Shown here piece after piece: positions 1 to 8,156 of a stretch of 64,000 bases of DNA; position 1 is the first letter of the stretch, and every line of letters begins with the position of its first letter. The stretch covers positions 124,001 through 188,000 of the forward strand of contig JAAFIV010000001.1 of NCBI GenBank assembly GCA_013298775.1, in the 5' to 3' direction. The translations under genes were made by a program, and so were the position numbers. The notes under the pieces are model-generated. The model worked only from the letters and a program-made list of their open reading frames with translations, was not told the DNA's origin and ran no database searches. Origin of the DNA: Ignavibacteria bacterium (GTDB taxonomy: Bacteria; Bacteroidota; Ignavibacteria; Kapaibacteriales; UBA4661).

Positions 1-111
1 CGCAGAAAACAGGAATCCAACGAAAAACACCACCGCAAACGCATGTATTGATGCGCTCTGCAGCTTACTCTGCTTACAGAGATGTGTGCATGTGGTGGTG
101 AAGAATGTCAT
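1..111 (-). CDS. secreted protein, N-terminal fragment (runs off left edge)
   Basis: An ATG at 111 (read leftward) opens a frame that stays open for all 37 codons to the window edge. The product has a polar start, a basic KQSK segment and a hydrophobic run (AFAVVFFVGFLFSA) that looks like a signal peptide. It lies 36 bp beyond the stop of the secreted protein at 148-1035 on the same strand, so the two may be co-transcribed. Nothing can be said about function because only the export signal is in view. Cysteines before the hydrophobic run are unusual for a signal peptide, so the call is tentative. Confidence 0.45.
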   Translation of the reverse strand, partial: MTFFTTTCTHLCKQSKLQSASIHAFAVVFFVGFLFSA

Positions 112-147
112 TGGGCATCGTCAATGATTACAAAATTATCGCAGAGA

Positions 148-1035
148 TTATTGCACAAAAACCAAACGCGAGACAGCGTAAGTGGCATACGCAAAGCGGC
201 ACAGATACAAGCCTCGTGGTAATCTTGGTCCGTTATTTGGGAAACGCAATTCCCCGCGAAGCATTTCGGTTCTCCGTGAGCGAAAGAGCGGAGTCAAGTC
301 ATCCCTAAAACTGATTGCTTCGCTACCGGCAAACGGACCTTGCAAAAAATACAGAGAAAGCGTTGGTACAGCAAGTGGTTGCGTGGGGAGATTGCCGATA
401 CTGAGTTGAAAATTGAGAACATTTGTTGCTGGATTTGGACCAAGGGTCATACTAAGCGGCGAACCAAGCTGATTCAGTGTGAGCAAAGAATCGCCCCATG
501 CGACATCACGAATACGAAAAAGATGACTTTCCAATGGAACACTCCGAAAATTCACGGCATCAACGACATTTATTTTGAACTCTCCACCACCTTTTAACTC
601 GGAAAATTCGGTATCGCCCCACGTAATGAGAAGCGGAATTTGCAAAAGAGTATCTTCTTGGGCTTGCAGAGAACGGTTTACAGGACGCGCTATGCTTACT
701 TCCATGTTGTTTCCGCCGTAGTAGGCAGCACGTGAAAGATTTGTATCAAGCAAATACACGACGCTTGGATTAAAGCGAAACAAAAATTCTACACTCGTAA
801 TCGTGAGTTGCCGCGCAGCTGGCGTAAGCGCACGAAGGACGATAGCAGCACGCACGGTATCGCCAATACTGACCTCTCGCGGCATGCGTATTGATGCTGT
901 GAACTCTTGAGGAGGTGTGGGAGTCGGTTGTGCGTGCAAGTTCGGCGCGAGGTGTGCTAGAACCTGTGCCACAACGCACAGCAGCAGCATACACACTTGT
1001 TGAAGAGTGATTGTTTTTGTAATAATGTATTCCAT
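148..1035 (-). CDS. secreted protein with probable type IX secretion C-terminal tail
   Basis: A 295-residue protein of unknown role. Residues about 10-35 form a signal peptide (hydrophobic VCMLLLCVVAQVLAHLAP, then LHAQ). The middle is beta-rich and cohesin/Ig-like in feel (IRMPREVSIGDTVRAAIVL, VEFLFRFNPSVVYLL), but I do not recognise a family. The last 85 residues (LSMTLGPNPATNVLNFQL through LPRGLYLCRFAYATYAVSRLVFV) resemble a Por/type IX sorting domain: the GPNPATN motif is typical of its start and G-x-Y-x-C/V-R-F near its end. I infer export by Sec, then type IX secretion to the surface. A family B repeat element lies immediately upstream of the start. Confidence 0.8.
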   Translation of the reverse strand: MEYIITKTITLQQVCMLLLCVVAQVLAHLAPNLHAQPTPTPPQEFTASIRMPREVSIGDTVRAAIVLRALTPAARQLTITSVEFLFRFNPSVVYLLDTNLSRAAYYGGNNMEVSIARPVNRSLQAQEDTLLQIPLLITWGDTEFSELKGGGEFKINVVDAVNFRSVPLESHLFRIRDVAWGDSLLTLNQLGSPLSMTLGPNPATNVLNFQLSIGNLPTQPLAVPTLSLYFLQGPFAGSEAISFRDDLTPLFRSRRTEMLRGELRFPNNGPRLPRGLYLCRFAYATYAVSRLVFVQ

Positions 1036-1058
1036 TCAGATTATCTCCAAAAATGACG

Positions 1059-1228
1059 CACATGTCTCTTTGTACACGACAGAATCTCTTGAAAGCTCGC
1101 AACCATTAGGCTTTAGTGGGACAGACATTCTTGTCTGTATTTGCCGCCTAAATCCCGCATCAACACTCATAGACAAGAATGTCTGTGCCACTACTAAAGA
1201 AATTTTGTCGTGTACTCAACACATATCC
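1059..1228. repeat. family B inverted-repeat element with degraded 9-bp TSD
   Basis: The element spans about 1068-1219 (152 bp). Its left end is CTTTGTACACGAC and its right end is GTCGTGTAC followed by diverged bases. Flanking 9-mers CACATGTCT (1059-1067) and CACATATCC (1220-1228) match at 7 of 9 positions, both differences being transitions, as expected of an old target duplication. The interior carries two copies of the palindromic CACAGACATTCTTGTCTGTG core in inverted order. It lies between the secreted-protein gene start (1035) and the FAH gene stop (1233). No coding content. Confidence 0.8.
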
Positions 1229-1232
1229 TTCT

Positions 1233-1919
1233 TTACGCACTAACGACAACGCTAAGGTCAAGTCCAGAAAAAGCAGCATGCGAAAGCCGAGCATTGATGC
1301 GGTCTCCAACGACGACGCGCCCAACGCCTTCGGGTGTGCCAGTAAAAATACAATCGCCTTTACGAAGGGTAAAAACTTCAGAAAGATAGGCAATGAGTGT
1401 AGCGACATCGCGCTCCATAAGCCGCGTAGAGGCTTGTTGGCGAATGACATCGTTTACGCGCAATTCTAATTCAAACTCTGGATTCTCTGGTAATTCTGCT
1501 GCGGGAAGAATCCGCGAACATGGCGCAGAAGCTGCATAGCCCTTCGCAACTGCCCATGGCGAACCGCTTGTTTTTGCCTCGCTTTGAAGGTCGCGCAGCG
1601 TCATGTCTAGCCCGATGCCATATCCCGCAATCACGCTTGCAGCCTCGCTTTTGGGAAGATTTTGACAATCTTTTCCAATCACTACGACAAGCTCTACTTC
1701 ATAATGAAGATTATTTGTCAAGGAAAGATGCGGTGTTTGGGCATTATCGCTGGGCGCAGCATTCACAAAAGAGGCTGGCGGCTTGATGAATACCATTGGC
1801 GAAGCGGGGACTTCGCCGCCCATTTCGCGGGCGTGAGCAGCATAATTTTTTCCAATGCCGTAGATTGTTCCAACGGGAAGTTGTGCGCCGCTCGTGAAAA
1901 GAAATTCTGGATAGAGCAT
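1233..1919 (-). CDS. fumarylacetoacetate hydrolase family protein
   Basis: Metal-dependent hydrolase/decarboxylase of the FAH fold, acting on small beta-keto or oxo-acids; the substrate cannot be read from sequence. Motifs are GIGKNYAAHAREMG near the N-terminus, the metal-binding HYEVELVVVIG, GYGIGLDMTLRDLQ, SPWAVAKG and the C-terminal FTGTPEGVG. The length (about 228 residues) fits the short YcgM-like class. The open frame continues to a GTG at 2000, but that extension is encoded by a family E palindrome (1969-2000) and is not FAH-like, so I place the start at ATG 1919 (MLYPEFLF). It lies close downstream of the sugar-phosphate isomerase gene on the same strand. Confidence 0.85.
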   Translation of the reverse strand: MLYPEFLFTSGAQLPVGTIYGIGKNYAAHAREMGGEVPASPMVFIKPPASFVNAAPSDNAQTPHLSLTNNLHYEVELVVVIGKDCQNLPKSEAASVIAGYGIGLDMTLRDLQSEAKTSGSPWAVAKGYAASAPCSRILPAAELPENPEFELELRVNDVIRQQASTRLMERDVATLIAYLSEVFTLRKGDCIFTGTPEGVGRVVVGDRINARLSHAAFSGLDLSVVVSA

Positions 1920-1968
1920 AAATGCTGGTGTTTCAAAGGTGATGTGGGGTAGAGTATGGAGTTTAACA

Positions 1969-2000
1969 GTGAGACCCTCACTACGAAGTGAGAGCCTCAC
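1969..2000. repeat. family E 32-bp palindrome
   Basis: Near-perfect palindrome: GTGAGACCCTCA at the left, TGAGAGCCTCAC at the right, short centre. The same unit recurs at 14578, 39783, 46887, 61175 and 61231. It sits in the gap between the FAH gene and the upstream isomerase gene. It could form a hairpin in RNA but lacks a T-run, so I do not call it a terminator. Confidence 0.85.
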
Positions 2001-2009
2001 AAGAGCTAA

Positions 2010-3095
2010 TTAGCTTTTGTCAGTCATGTAGTTTTTCAATGCCGTAATATCGGCAATTTCTGATGGGTCGAGACCATTCAAGAGCGCGAGCCAGTAGCTT
2101 GTCCAGTCCGCCAGCATTACCTGCATAAACATTTGCTCAAGGAATGTTTCGCCCTCGGCATTGACCTCCAAGAGCTGATGTACTTTGGGTTGCAGAATAT
2201 TGCGCATTGCCTCAAATCGAAGATTGATGCGGGCGTGGGGCTGCTGCGTCATTCCCAAAAAGACAATGGTAAAATTTTTCATAAGCTCACTCGGCATCAC
2301 CCAACCATTGATTTCATTATGATTCATTTCTGGTACGATATTGCCAAACGCAACTTGCTTTGCATTTTCCTGAATCTGACCGCGCCAGCGCAGATTTACT
2401 GCCTCTAAAAGCGGCGATGAGTAAAAAACGGGAATTGTCCCTTTGAGCTTCTCTGCAAGGGCAAACGCGGGATTTGTTGCGGGGTCTGGATGACGATACT
2501 TCTCGGCAAGCTCATCTAACGCCTTCGGAAGATGATGCACGGAATGAAGGAGGCTGGCGCGAGCGTCGGCACTAATTGCGCCGTGCAAAGCAAGCGTCAG
2601 CAAAACGGGAAAAAACGAATATCCCACCGCACAACGAGGCTGCAAGCCGCTTGGGATGGTGATAAGCGGCACATTATCTGCTTTTGCGGAACGTGCCAAT
2701 TCACCACCGGTTGCAATGCACAATCGCCGCCGCGTACGCGTAGAAGCCGCACGGTAGCTGGCGATAGTCTCTTCCGTATTACCAGAATAACTGCTCGCAA
2801 TGAAGGCGGTGTGGTTGTCCACGCCCGAAGGCAGATTGTAACCGCGATTCACGACCATCATAAAATCATCCACACCATAGCCCTGCAACGCGCATCGAAT
2901 GAGGTCTCCGCCAATTGCAGAGCCGCCCATGCCTGAAAAAATCAGCGTCCGAAAGCGGTCTTTCTCGTGAAAATATGGAGCTTTCGCGCCAATGTCGATT
3001 GCCTCGCGCACTTGATTGGGGAAATTCTTGAGAACTTCGTACATGTTGTGCGTGTCGTTGTCCAGAAGGGAACAGGCATCAATACTTGTTGTCAT
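2010..3095 (-). CDS. bifunctional phosphoglucose/phosphomannose isomerase
   Basis: Cytosolic sugar-phosphate isomerase interconverting glucose-6-P (or mannose-6-P) and fructose-6-P, of the SIS-domain type first characterised in Pyrobaculum. Visible motifs: GMGGSAIGGD at residues 55-64 (first SIS loop), SSYSGNTEET at 101-110 (phosphate-binding SIS motif) and NHNEINGW at 258-265, which carries the family's catalytic Glu/His region. The length of 361 fits the family (about 300-350). The start is ATG 3095. The enzyme feeds glycolysis and possibly mannose-derived nucleotide sugars; no canonical pgi is in the window. A family C element separates it from the upstream PBP4 gene. Confidence 0.87.
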   Translation of the reverse strand: MTTSIDACSLLDNDTHNMYEVLKNFPNQVREAIDIGAKAPYFHEKDRFRTLIFSGMGGSAIGGDLIRCALQGYGVDDFMMVVNRGYNLPSGVDNHTAFIASSYSGNTEETIASYRAASTRTRRRLCIATGGELARSAKADNVPLITIPSGLQPRCAVGYSFFPVLLTLALHGAISADARASLLHSVHHLPKALDELAEKYRHPDPATNPAFALAEKLKGTIPVFYSSPLLEAVNLRWRGQIQENAKQVAFGNIVPEMNHNEINGWVMPSELMKNFTIVFLGMTQQPHARINLRFEAMRNILQPKVHQLLEVNAEGETFLEQMFMQVMLADWTSYWLALLNGLDPSEIADITALKNYMTDKS

Positions 3096-3123
3096 GCGTT
3101 CTTAGGATTGGTGTGGATGGGTT

Positions 3124-3312
3124 GAATTGAGGTAACTTGGTCATGCGCACAAAATACTGTCGCATTCGCCCCCTTGATAAAGGGGGAACGGGGGATTAAG
3201 GGTTTAATACCGCTTCAAATCACTCGTTTCACGTGGCAAATCCCCCGTTCCCCCTTTATCAAGGGGGCTAATGAGTAAAATTGCCACAAAACCTGACCAA
3301 TTACGAATTGAG
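3124..3312. mobile_element. family C MITE-like element with 8-bp TSD GAATTGAG
   Basis: Element 3132-3304 (173 bp) is flanked by exact 8-bp direct repeats GAATTGAG at 3124-3131 and 3305-3312. Its ends are GTAACTTGGTCATG and the complement of GTAATTGGTCAGGT. The interior is a long inverted repeat built on CCCCCTTGATAAAGGGGG and AACGGGGGATT. It lies between the isomerase start (3095) and the PBP4 stop (3325). No open frame. The same end type carries different interiors at 20018 and 53875. Confidence 0.88.
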
Positions 3313-3324
3313 AGAAATTGATTC

Positions 3325-4878
3325 TTACCGCCGAGAAAAGCCTGCAAGCCTCATACACACGAGGTCTTGGATGTTTCGCACCACCGACGACGGTGTCGTG
3401 TAGTTATTGAATATCATCGAAAAAACGAGTGGTTCTTGGTCGCGTGTAGTGATATAGCCTGAAAGAGAAGAGACATTTGTCAGTGTGCCAGTTTTTGCCT
3501 TCAGCGTTGATGCGGCAATGGTATTTTTTAAGCGATTTTGCAATGTGCCTTTTTCGCCTGGAGCCGCCAGCGAGCGCGTAAATGCTGATTTGTTGCGAGA
3601 ATTGTGCATCGCCGTTAAAATTCCAACAAGGTGTTTTGGCGAAATGATATTGAAGCGCGACAAGCCCGAACCATCAGCAACGACCATACCTTTCGCGGAT
3701 AAGCCATTTTTTTCCATAAATTTTTGTACTAACAATTCGCCCTTTTCCGCGCTGCCTTTGCCAGAAAATTCCTTTGCCGCCGTGCGCCAAACCAGCTCTG
3801 CACCGAGATTGTTGCTGATGGTATTGACATTACGAATAATTTCTTTCAGTGGCGGCGAAGTAGTATAGGCAACGGGGCGAAGCTCTGTGTAGGCGATTTT
3901 ATCGCCCCACTGTTTTGCATCGTAAATGCTGCCACGCACGACAATTCCTCGCTCGGAGAGGGTTCGCTTGAATAACGAGACCAAAAAGAGGGTTGGATTA
4001 TCCACCGCTACGGACGAGGAACGGCGAGGGTCTTGGGTAGAATCGGCGGGTGGCGCAATGGTGCCGGAAACATACACAACATTAGAATAGGCTTGGCGCG
4101 TAGCATTGATGCCGCTTGCAGAGTCTTTTGGCACGGTGCGCACCGAATTCACAAGGCTAACGTAGTTCGTGGTCGGAATGACCATTGCGTCGGCTATTTG
4201 CCCTAGTGAAAATGCGGGTTTGGTAACAACCTCTACTTTGTTGTCATTGAACGACAGCGCGGAAAGTTGTGCGGAAAAAGAGTACGGAATATCATCCCAC
4301 GACCAGCCTTCGCCCCACGGCTCATCTTCAAAATACGAATCATCGCCAACGATATTACCACGAATGGAGCGAATACCAAGCGAATCGAAGGTATCGCACC
4401 ATTGGTGCAGAATGCTCATTGGGTCGGGATAGAAATACTGCGACATTGAGGGGTCGCCAGCACCGCGAATGATAACGTTTCCAACAAATTCTCCACTGGA
4501 TTTTTTCAATAATCCATCCAAAAATACGGTCGTGGTGTATTGAAAATCTGCACCGAGAAAGTCCATTGCCACAGCCGTTGAGACGATTTTCATATTCGAG
4601 GCAGGCACAAAAGATTTCGTATCATTTCTAGCAAACAGCACCTCTTTCGATTTCAACGAAGCAACGTGAATTCCCACGTGCGCATTTGAAATTGCGGAGT
4701 CGGCGAAAAGATTCACAAGGTCATTGCGCAAGTCGGTAAGGGCTTTTGCAGCCACAGAGTCCGACTGTGCGGGCGTAAGCGGTAGTACCGGCGGGTTTTG
4801 CTGGGCAGAGAGGTTGGGCGCAAGGAATGATGCACTCAGCAGCATTCCACAAAGCATCTGTCGAAATGAATTACGCAT
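3325..4878 (-). CDS. dacB: D-alanyl-D-alanine carboxypeptidase/endopeptidase (PBP4 type)
   Basis: Periplasmic low-molecular-mass penicillin-binding protein (peptidase family S13) that trims or cleaves peptidoglycan cross-links. With the start at ATG 4878 the product is 517 residues: signal peptide ending near LSAQ (residues 23-26), catalytic SNMK (Ser94, Lys97), an SNN triad motif in ISNNLGAEL, and KTGTL in AKTGTLTNVSSLSGYI near residue 460. The large insert between SxxK and SxN is typical of PBP4. An in-frame extension to 4950 would overlap the upstream gene by 80 bp. The chosen ATG overlaps that gene's stop by 8 bp, which suggests translational coupling. Confidence 0.9.
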   Translation of the reverse strand: MRNSFRQMLCGMLLSASFLAPNLSAQQNPPVLPLTPAQSDSVAAKALTDLRNDLVNLFADSAISNAHVGIHVASLKSKEVLFARNDTKSFVPASNMKIVSTAVAMDFLGADFQYTTTVFLDGLLKKSSGEFVGNVIIRGAGDPSMSQYFYPDPMSILHQWCDTFDSLGIRSIRGNIVGDDSYFEDEPWGEGWSWDDIPYSFSAQLSALSFNDNKVEVVTKPAFSLGQIADAMVIPTTNYVSLVNSVRTVPKDSASGINATRQAYSNVVYVSGTIAPPADSTQDPRRSSSVAVDNPTLFLVSLFKRTLSERGIVVRGSIYDAKQWGDKIAYTELRPVAYTTSPPLKEIIRNVNTISNNLGAELVWRTAAKEFSGKGSAEKGELLVQKFMEKNGLSAKGMVVADGSGLSRFNIISPKHLVGILTAMHNSRNKSAFTRSLAAPGEKGTLQNRLKNTIAASTLKAKTGTLTNVSSLSGYITTRDQEPLVFSMIFNNYTTPSSVVRNIQDLVCMRLAGFSRR

Positions 4879-5575
4879 GAGCAATTCTCCCCAGAACGCT
4901 CTCCAATACGAGCTTTGCAGCACGAACACGTTCTTGAATATGTGGTTCATCGAAAATTTCTAAATTGTTCAAAATATCAATACACTCAATGGGCGCAGCA
5001 CCGAGATTCATTGCGCCGCGCAAGTGCGAGTACAACTGAGTTTTCCAGCCCGTTACTGCCAAAGCACTTACCACGAGAAGTTCACGCAAGCGCGGCTGTA
5101 ATCCCTTGCGTGATAATGTTTTACCATATCCTTCTACAATCATCCATTCGGCAAGGTCGGGCGAGAGCGTGGCTAAATTGGTACGCATCTTGCTATATGT
5201 GTTCGTGTAGATTGCTTCGCAAAGCTGCTCCCCGCGCTTTTGGAACGATGCGGTGTCAAGCTCTGCCTTTGAAGGCGCGTGAAAGCTCAATCCGCGCTCG
5301 TTGCAAAAATCATGCAGCAGCGCAATTGCCTCCAATGCAGCCGGAAAGCCCGCAAAAAGGTAGGTTTGCAAAAATGCTTCGTAGAATTCATGCGGTGTTG
5401 CGCCGTATTCTAGTCCAAGAGCGAGGCAATCCCGCAGTATTTCCGCATTGCCGAGTGCTTCTGCGGCAACAGCAAGCGCGAGAGCTTGCTCCTTTGGATA
5501 CACCGCTTCGGAGCGTTCCAGAACAAAGCGCAACGAATCAAGACTGGCGGATGGGGCGTGTTGAGAAGACGGCAT
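4871..5575 (-). CDS. carboxymuconolactone decarboxylase/AhpD-fold protein
   Basis: All-alpha 234-residue protein that appears to contain two tandem CMD-type repeats. One is near residues 30-95 (ALALAVAAEALGNAEILRDCLALGLEYGATPHEFYEAFLQTYLFAGFPAAL). The other is near 165-225 (RELLVVSALAVTGWKTQLYSHLRGAMNLGAAPIECIDILNNL). It lacks the CxxC of peroxidase-active AhpD, so a redox role is not supported. The spacing of the L-R-x-A-x-N-x-G-A motif is that of the CMD family. The reaction is unknown. It ends within the start of the downstream PBP4 gene, so the two form an operon. Confidence 0.7.
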   Translation of the reverse strand: MPSSQHAPSASLDSLRFVLERSEAVYPKEQALALAVAAEALGNAEILRDCLALGLEYGATPHEFYEAFLQTYLFAGFPAALEAIALLHDFCNERGLSFHAPSKAELDTASFQKRGEQLCEAIYTNTYSKMRTNLATLSPDLAEWMIVEGYGKTLSRKGLQPRLRELLVVSALAVTGWKTQLYSHLRGAMNLGAAPIECIDILNNLEIFDEPHIQERVRAAKLVLESVLGRIAHA

Positions 5576-6018
5576 ATCAAGAAAGAAAGTAGAAGTATTG
5601 GTGAGCTTTTGCGGCGATAGAGCAATAATTCCTCAAAATGATGTATCGCGTACCTATACAATAATCTATACAATACCCACACGATACCCACACACTGTAC
5701 ACCCGCAACAAAAGCAAGCCCAAATGTACAAAAATTTGCTCAAACATTTTGGGATTTATAGCACGAACAGACCGTAAAAATCTGCTCCAGCTGACAATAC
5801 AATCAAATGTCTCACAATTCTCAAAAAAAACTTTCTCCAAACGTGAATAAGTCTTGCGTTGAAGGGCTTCCGTTTTGTATTTTCGAGCATTGGTATTTCA
5901 ATGAATACAACGTGATGTGTTTCGGGAAGGTCTGGCTACTGGCGTTTGCGCATGTATTGATGATATTTGCGGGCTTCCACCTTCATACTGTATAGTTTGT
6001 ATAGTCTTAGGTTGTATA
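5576..6018. other. AT-rich divergent intergenic region
   Basis: This gap separates the minus-strand CMD gene from the plus-strand chemoreceptor and must hold promoters for both. It is rich in ACAATA/ATACCCACAC runs, but I see no convincing gene or binding-site pair. Short open frames here (for example 5577-5840 minus and 5807-5995 plus) have no recognisable features. Confidence 0.5.
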
Positions 6019-6026
6019 GTCTTAGG
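5997..6026. repeat. 15-bp tandem duplication next to family A element
   Basis: Two perfect copies of TTGTATAGTCTTAGG (5997-6011, 6012-6026). The second copy runs into the first five bases of the family A element at 6022, so the junction itself was duplicated, perhaps by slippage after insertion. Confidence 0.75.
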
Positions 6027-6150
6027 ACTTTCGCAAATGGCGCAGACAGGAGTGTCTGCGCTACCACGTGAGGCAGATTTTACATGTCTTCGGTAGCACA
6101 GACACTCTTGTCTGTGCCACACAACGAACATTTTGCGAAAGTCCTAAGTC
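6019..6150. mobile_element. family A MITE-like element, 126 bp, 3-bp TSD GTC
   Basis: Element 6022-6147 has perfect 16-bp terminal inverted repeats (TTAGGACTTTCGCAAA and complement) and is flanked by GTC at 6019-6021 and 6148-6150. Two palindromic cores lie inside: GCGCAGACAGGAGTGTCTGCGC and GCACAGACACTCTTGTCTGTGCC in opposite order. An ATG at 6084 inside the element opens a frame that reads in phase into the chemoreceptor gene (peptide [11 protein letters not shown]); I regard that as fortuitous. Other copies are at 26777 and 63653. Confidence 0.88.
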
Positions 6151-6209
6151 TGTTTAGTTCATCCCTATTCTTACGATTATTCCTCCTCTTTCATTTCCCG
6201 CGTACTTCT

Positions 6210-8063
6210 ATGATAAAACTTTTACGTTCCTCTATCGGGTGGCAAATTGCACTTGTCGCCACGCTTGCAGTCGCAACGCTTACGGCGGTAAACGTGATTA
6301 CATCGCTTGTGCAACAGCGCAAAAGCGGCTCGGCACTGATGGAAGATGAAACCAAAGCTATTGCGCTTATCGCGGCGACATCGGCGGTGCCGGGTTTAGA
6401 TTTTGACAATCGCCAATCCGTTGCTGATGCTGTTGCGGGCGTATTGCAGTTGCATAATTTTAGTTTTATCATAGTCAAAAAGAAAAATGGTGATTCGATT
6501 TACACAAGCGGTTACGAAAAATGTCCCACCGAATACCGCGAACTGAAATCACTGATTGAAAACGAAGATAAAGCCTTTTCCAACGGCTCAGATGCTATTG
6601 CGATTGTCCCGATTATCGCCAACACCAAAGAAAAAATCGGCGAAGTTGTGCTTGGTATCAATACCCGCACGATGACCGAAGCCGTTACGCGCAGCGTGAG
6701 TTCGCTCACCGTAATTGGTATTTTGGGTGCGCTTATTTGTTCTGGTGTGATTTTTGCCTTTGCGCGGCGCGTGGTAAAAGCTATTCAGCAGTTGAATAGT
6801 GCCGCAAAGAAAGTGAGCGAAGGCGACCTTAACCAAAATGTGTACAATGAATCAAGAAATGAAGCCGGTGAACTGAGCCGTGCATTTAATGAGATGGTCT
6901 CACGGATTCGCACCTCGCAAAATGAAACCCAAGAACTTTTGCGTCAAACCGGAGAGCAAAATAAAACTATCGAAGCGGCAGCAACGCAGTCGCACGAAGA
7001 GCGTGAATACTTGAAGCATCAGGTAAGCCGCATCTCCATTGTGCTGGAAGCAATGTACAACAACGACCTGAGCCACCAGCTGGAAGTGCATCGCAACGAC
7101 GACGTAGGCAAACTTGTTTCGGTATTGAACACAACCATTCTTGGTCTGCGCCGCATGATTGCTCAAATTGGCAACACATCAGGACGCGTAGCAAGTTCGT
7201 TTGAGCAAATTGCTGTTTCGTCGAATGAAATCGCTGACCGCAGCGTACAGCAAGCCCGCCAAACCGATGAAGTTGCTTCTGCAATTGAAGAAATGACTTC
7301 GACTATCAACGAAACCGCGCAAAACATTAACAAAACCACACAACTTGCGAACGACACAATTAAAATTGCGAAGAATGGTCAAGAAACCGTGTTAGGAACA
7401 GTCGAGGGAATGCGCCGCATTGCGGAGATTGTAACCGAAACAACGGAAATGATTGACAAACTCGGCACGTCGTCGGCGCAGATTGGTGAAATTGTGCAGG
7501 TGATTGAGGAAATCGCTGACCAAACAAACCTTCTCGCGCTCAACGCCGCTATCGAAGCAGCCCGCGCAGGCGAGGCAGGACGCGGCTTTGCGGTCGTTGC
7601 CGATGAAGTTCGCAAGCTCGCCGAGCGTACACAAAAAGCGACGAAAGAAATTAGCAAAACTATCCGCACCATTCAGCAAGACACTTCGACTGCCGTAGAA
7701 GCCGCACAAACAGGCGCAGAGCAGGTAAAAAGCGGTATCAATCTTGCGGAAAATGCAGGCAGAGCATTGGAAACAATCGTATCATCCATTCGCAACGTAG
7801 GCGACATGATTTACCAAGTAGCGGCTGCGGCAGAGCAACAATCGGTAACAGCAGAGCATATTGGCAAGAACATTGAGGCAATTTCGCAAGTAACGAACTC
7901 GAACTTGAAAATCGTTCAAAGCGTTGCAAAAGATACCCGCGAGCTGAACGGCGAAGTAGGCGAAATGCTTGGCACCATTGAGCAATTCTATTTGGGCGAG
8001 GATATGCACTCCACCGAAACACTCTCGCAAGCAAAAGAGAAAAATAGCCGCTTGCTGAAGTAA
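6210..8063 (+). CDS. methyl-accepting chemotaxis protein with CHASE8-like sensor
   Basis: Inner-membrane chemoreceptor, 617 residues from ATG 6210 ([12 protein letters not shown]). TM1 is at about 12-32. A periplasmic domain at about 40-155 contains [21 protein letters not shown], resembling CHASE8-type sensors. TM2 is at about 163-186, followed by HAMP ([20 protein letters not shown]), coiled coil and a cytoplasmic signalling domain with the hairpin tip [18 protein letters not shown]. That tip normally contacts CheA/CheW. The frame extends upstream to 6084 through the family A repeat, but those 42 residues are repeat-derived. No che genes are in the window, so partners lie elsewhere. Confidence 0.92.
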   Translation: MIKLLRSSIGWQIALVATLAVATLTAVNVITSLVQQRKSGSALMEDETKAIALIAATSAVPGLDFDNRQSVADAVAGVLQLHNFSFIIVKKKNGDSIYTSGYEKCPTEYRELKSLIENEDKAFSNGSDAIAIVPIIANTKEKIGEVVLGINTRTMTEAVTRSVSSLTVIGILGALICSGVIFAFARRVVKAIQQLNSAAKKVSEGDLNQNVYNESRNEAGELSRAFNEMVSRIRTSQNETQELLRQTGEQNKTIEAAATQSHEEREYLKHQVSRISIVLEAMYNNDLSHQLEVHRNDDVGKLVSVLNTTILGLRRMIAQIGNTSGRVASSFEQIAVSSNEIADRSVQQARQTDEVASAIEEMTSTINETAQNINKTTQLANDTIKIAKNGQETVLGTVEGMRRIAEIVTETTEMIDKLGTSSAQIGEIVQVIEEIADQTNLLALNAAIEAARAGEAGRGFAVVADEVRKLAERTQKATKEISKTIRTIQQDTSTAVEAAQTGAEQVKSGINLAENAGRALETIVSSIRNVGDMIYQVAAAAEQQSVTAEHIGKNIEAISQVTNSNLKIVQSVAKDTRELNGEVGEMLGTIEQFYLGEDMHSTETLSQAKEKNSRLLK

Positions 8064-8086
8064 AGAAGCGAAAAGCAATACACAAG

Positions 8087-8127
8087 CAAGAAAGCCCGCA
8101 ACACGAGGTGTGATGCGGGCTTTCTTG
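8087..8127. terminator. bidirectional terminator between mcp and msrB
   Basis: 14-bp perfect stem CAAGAAAGCCCGCA (8087-8100) and its complement (8114-8127) around a 13-nt loop. It lies between convergent genes ending at 8063 (plus) and 8157 (minus). Confidence 0.85.
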
Positions 8128-8156
8128 TTTGCCATCATAACATCATAACGAAATGC

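Noticed and set aside
5577-5995. Small frames in the divergent gap (87 and 62 codons)
   Set aside because: No signal, domain or neighbour support; high Cys/Tyr/Phe content typical of AT-rich non-coding DNA.
6084-6209. N-terminal extension of the chemoreceptor
   Set aside because: Encoded mostly by the family A repeat; the conserved protein begins at [10 protein letters not shown] (6210).
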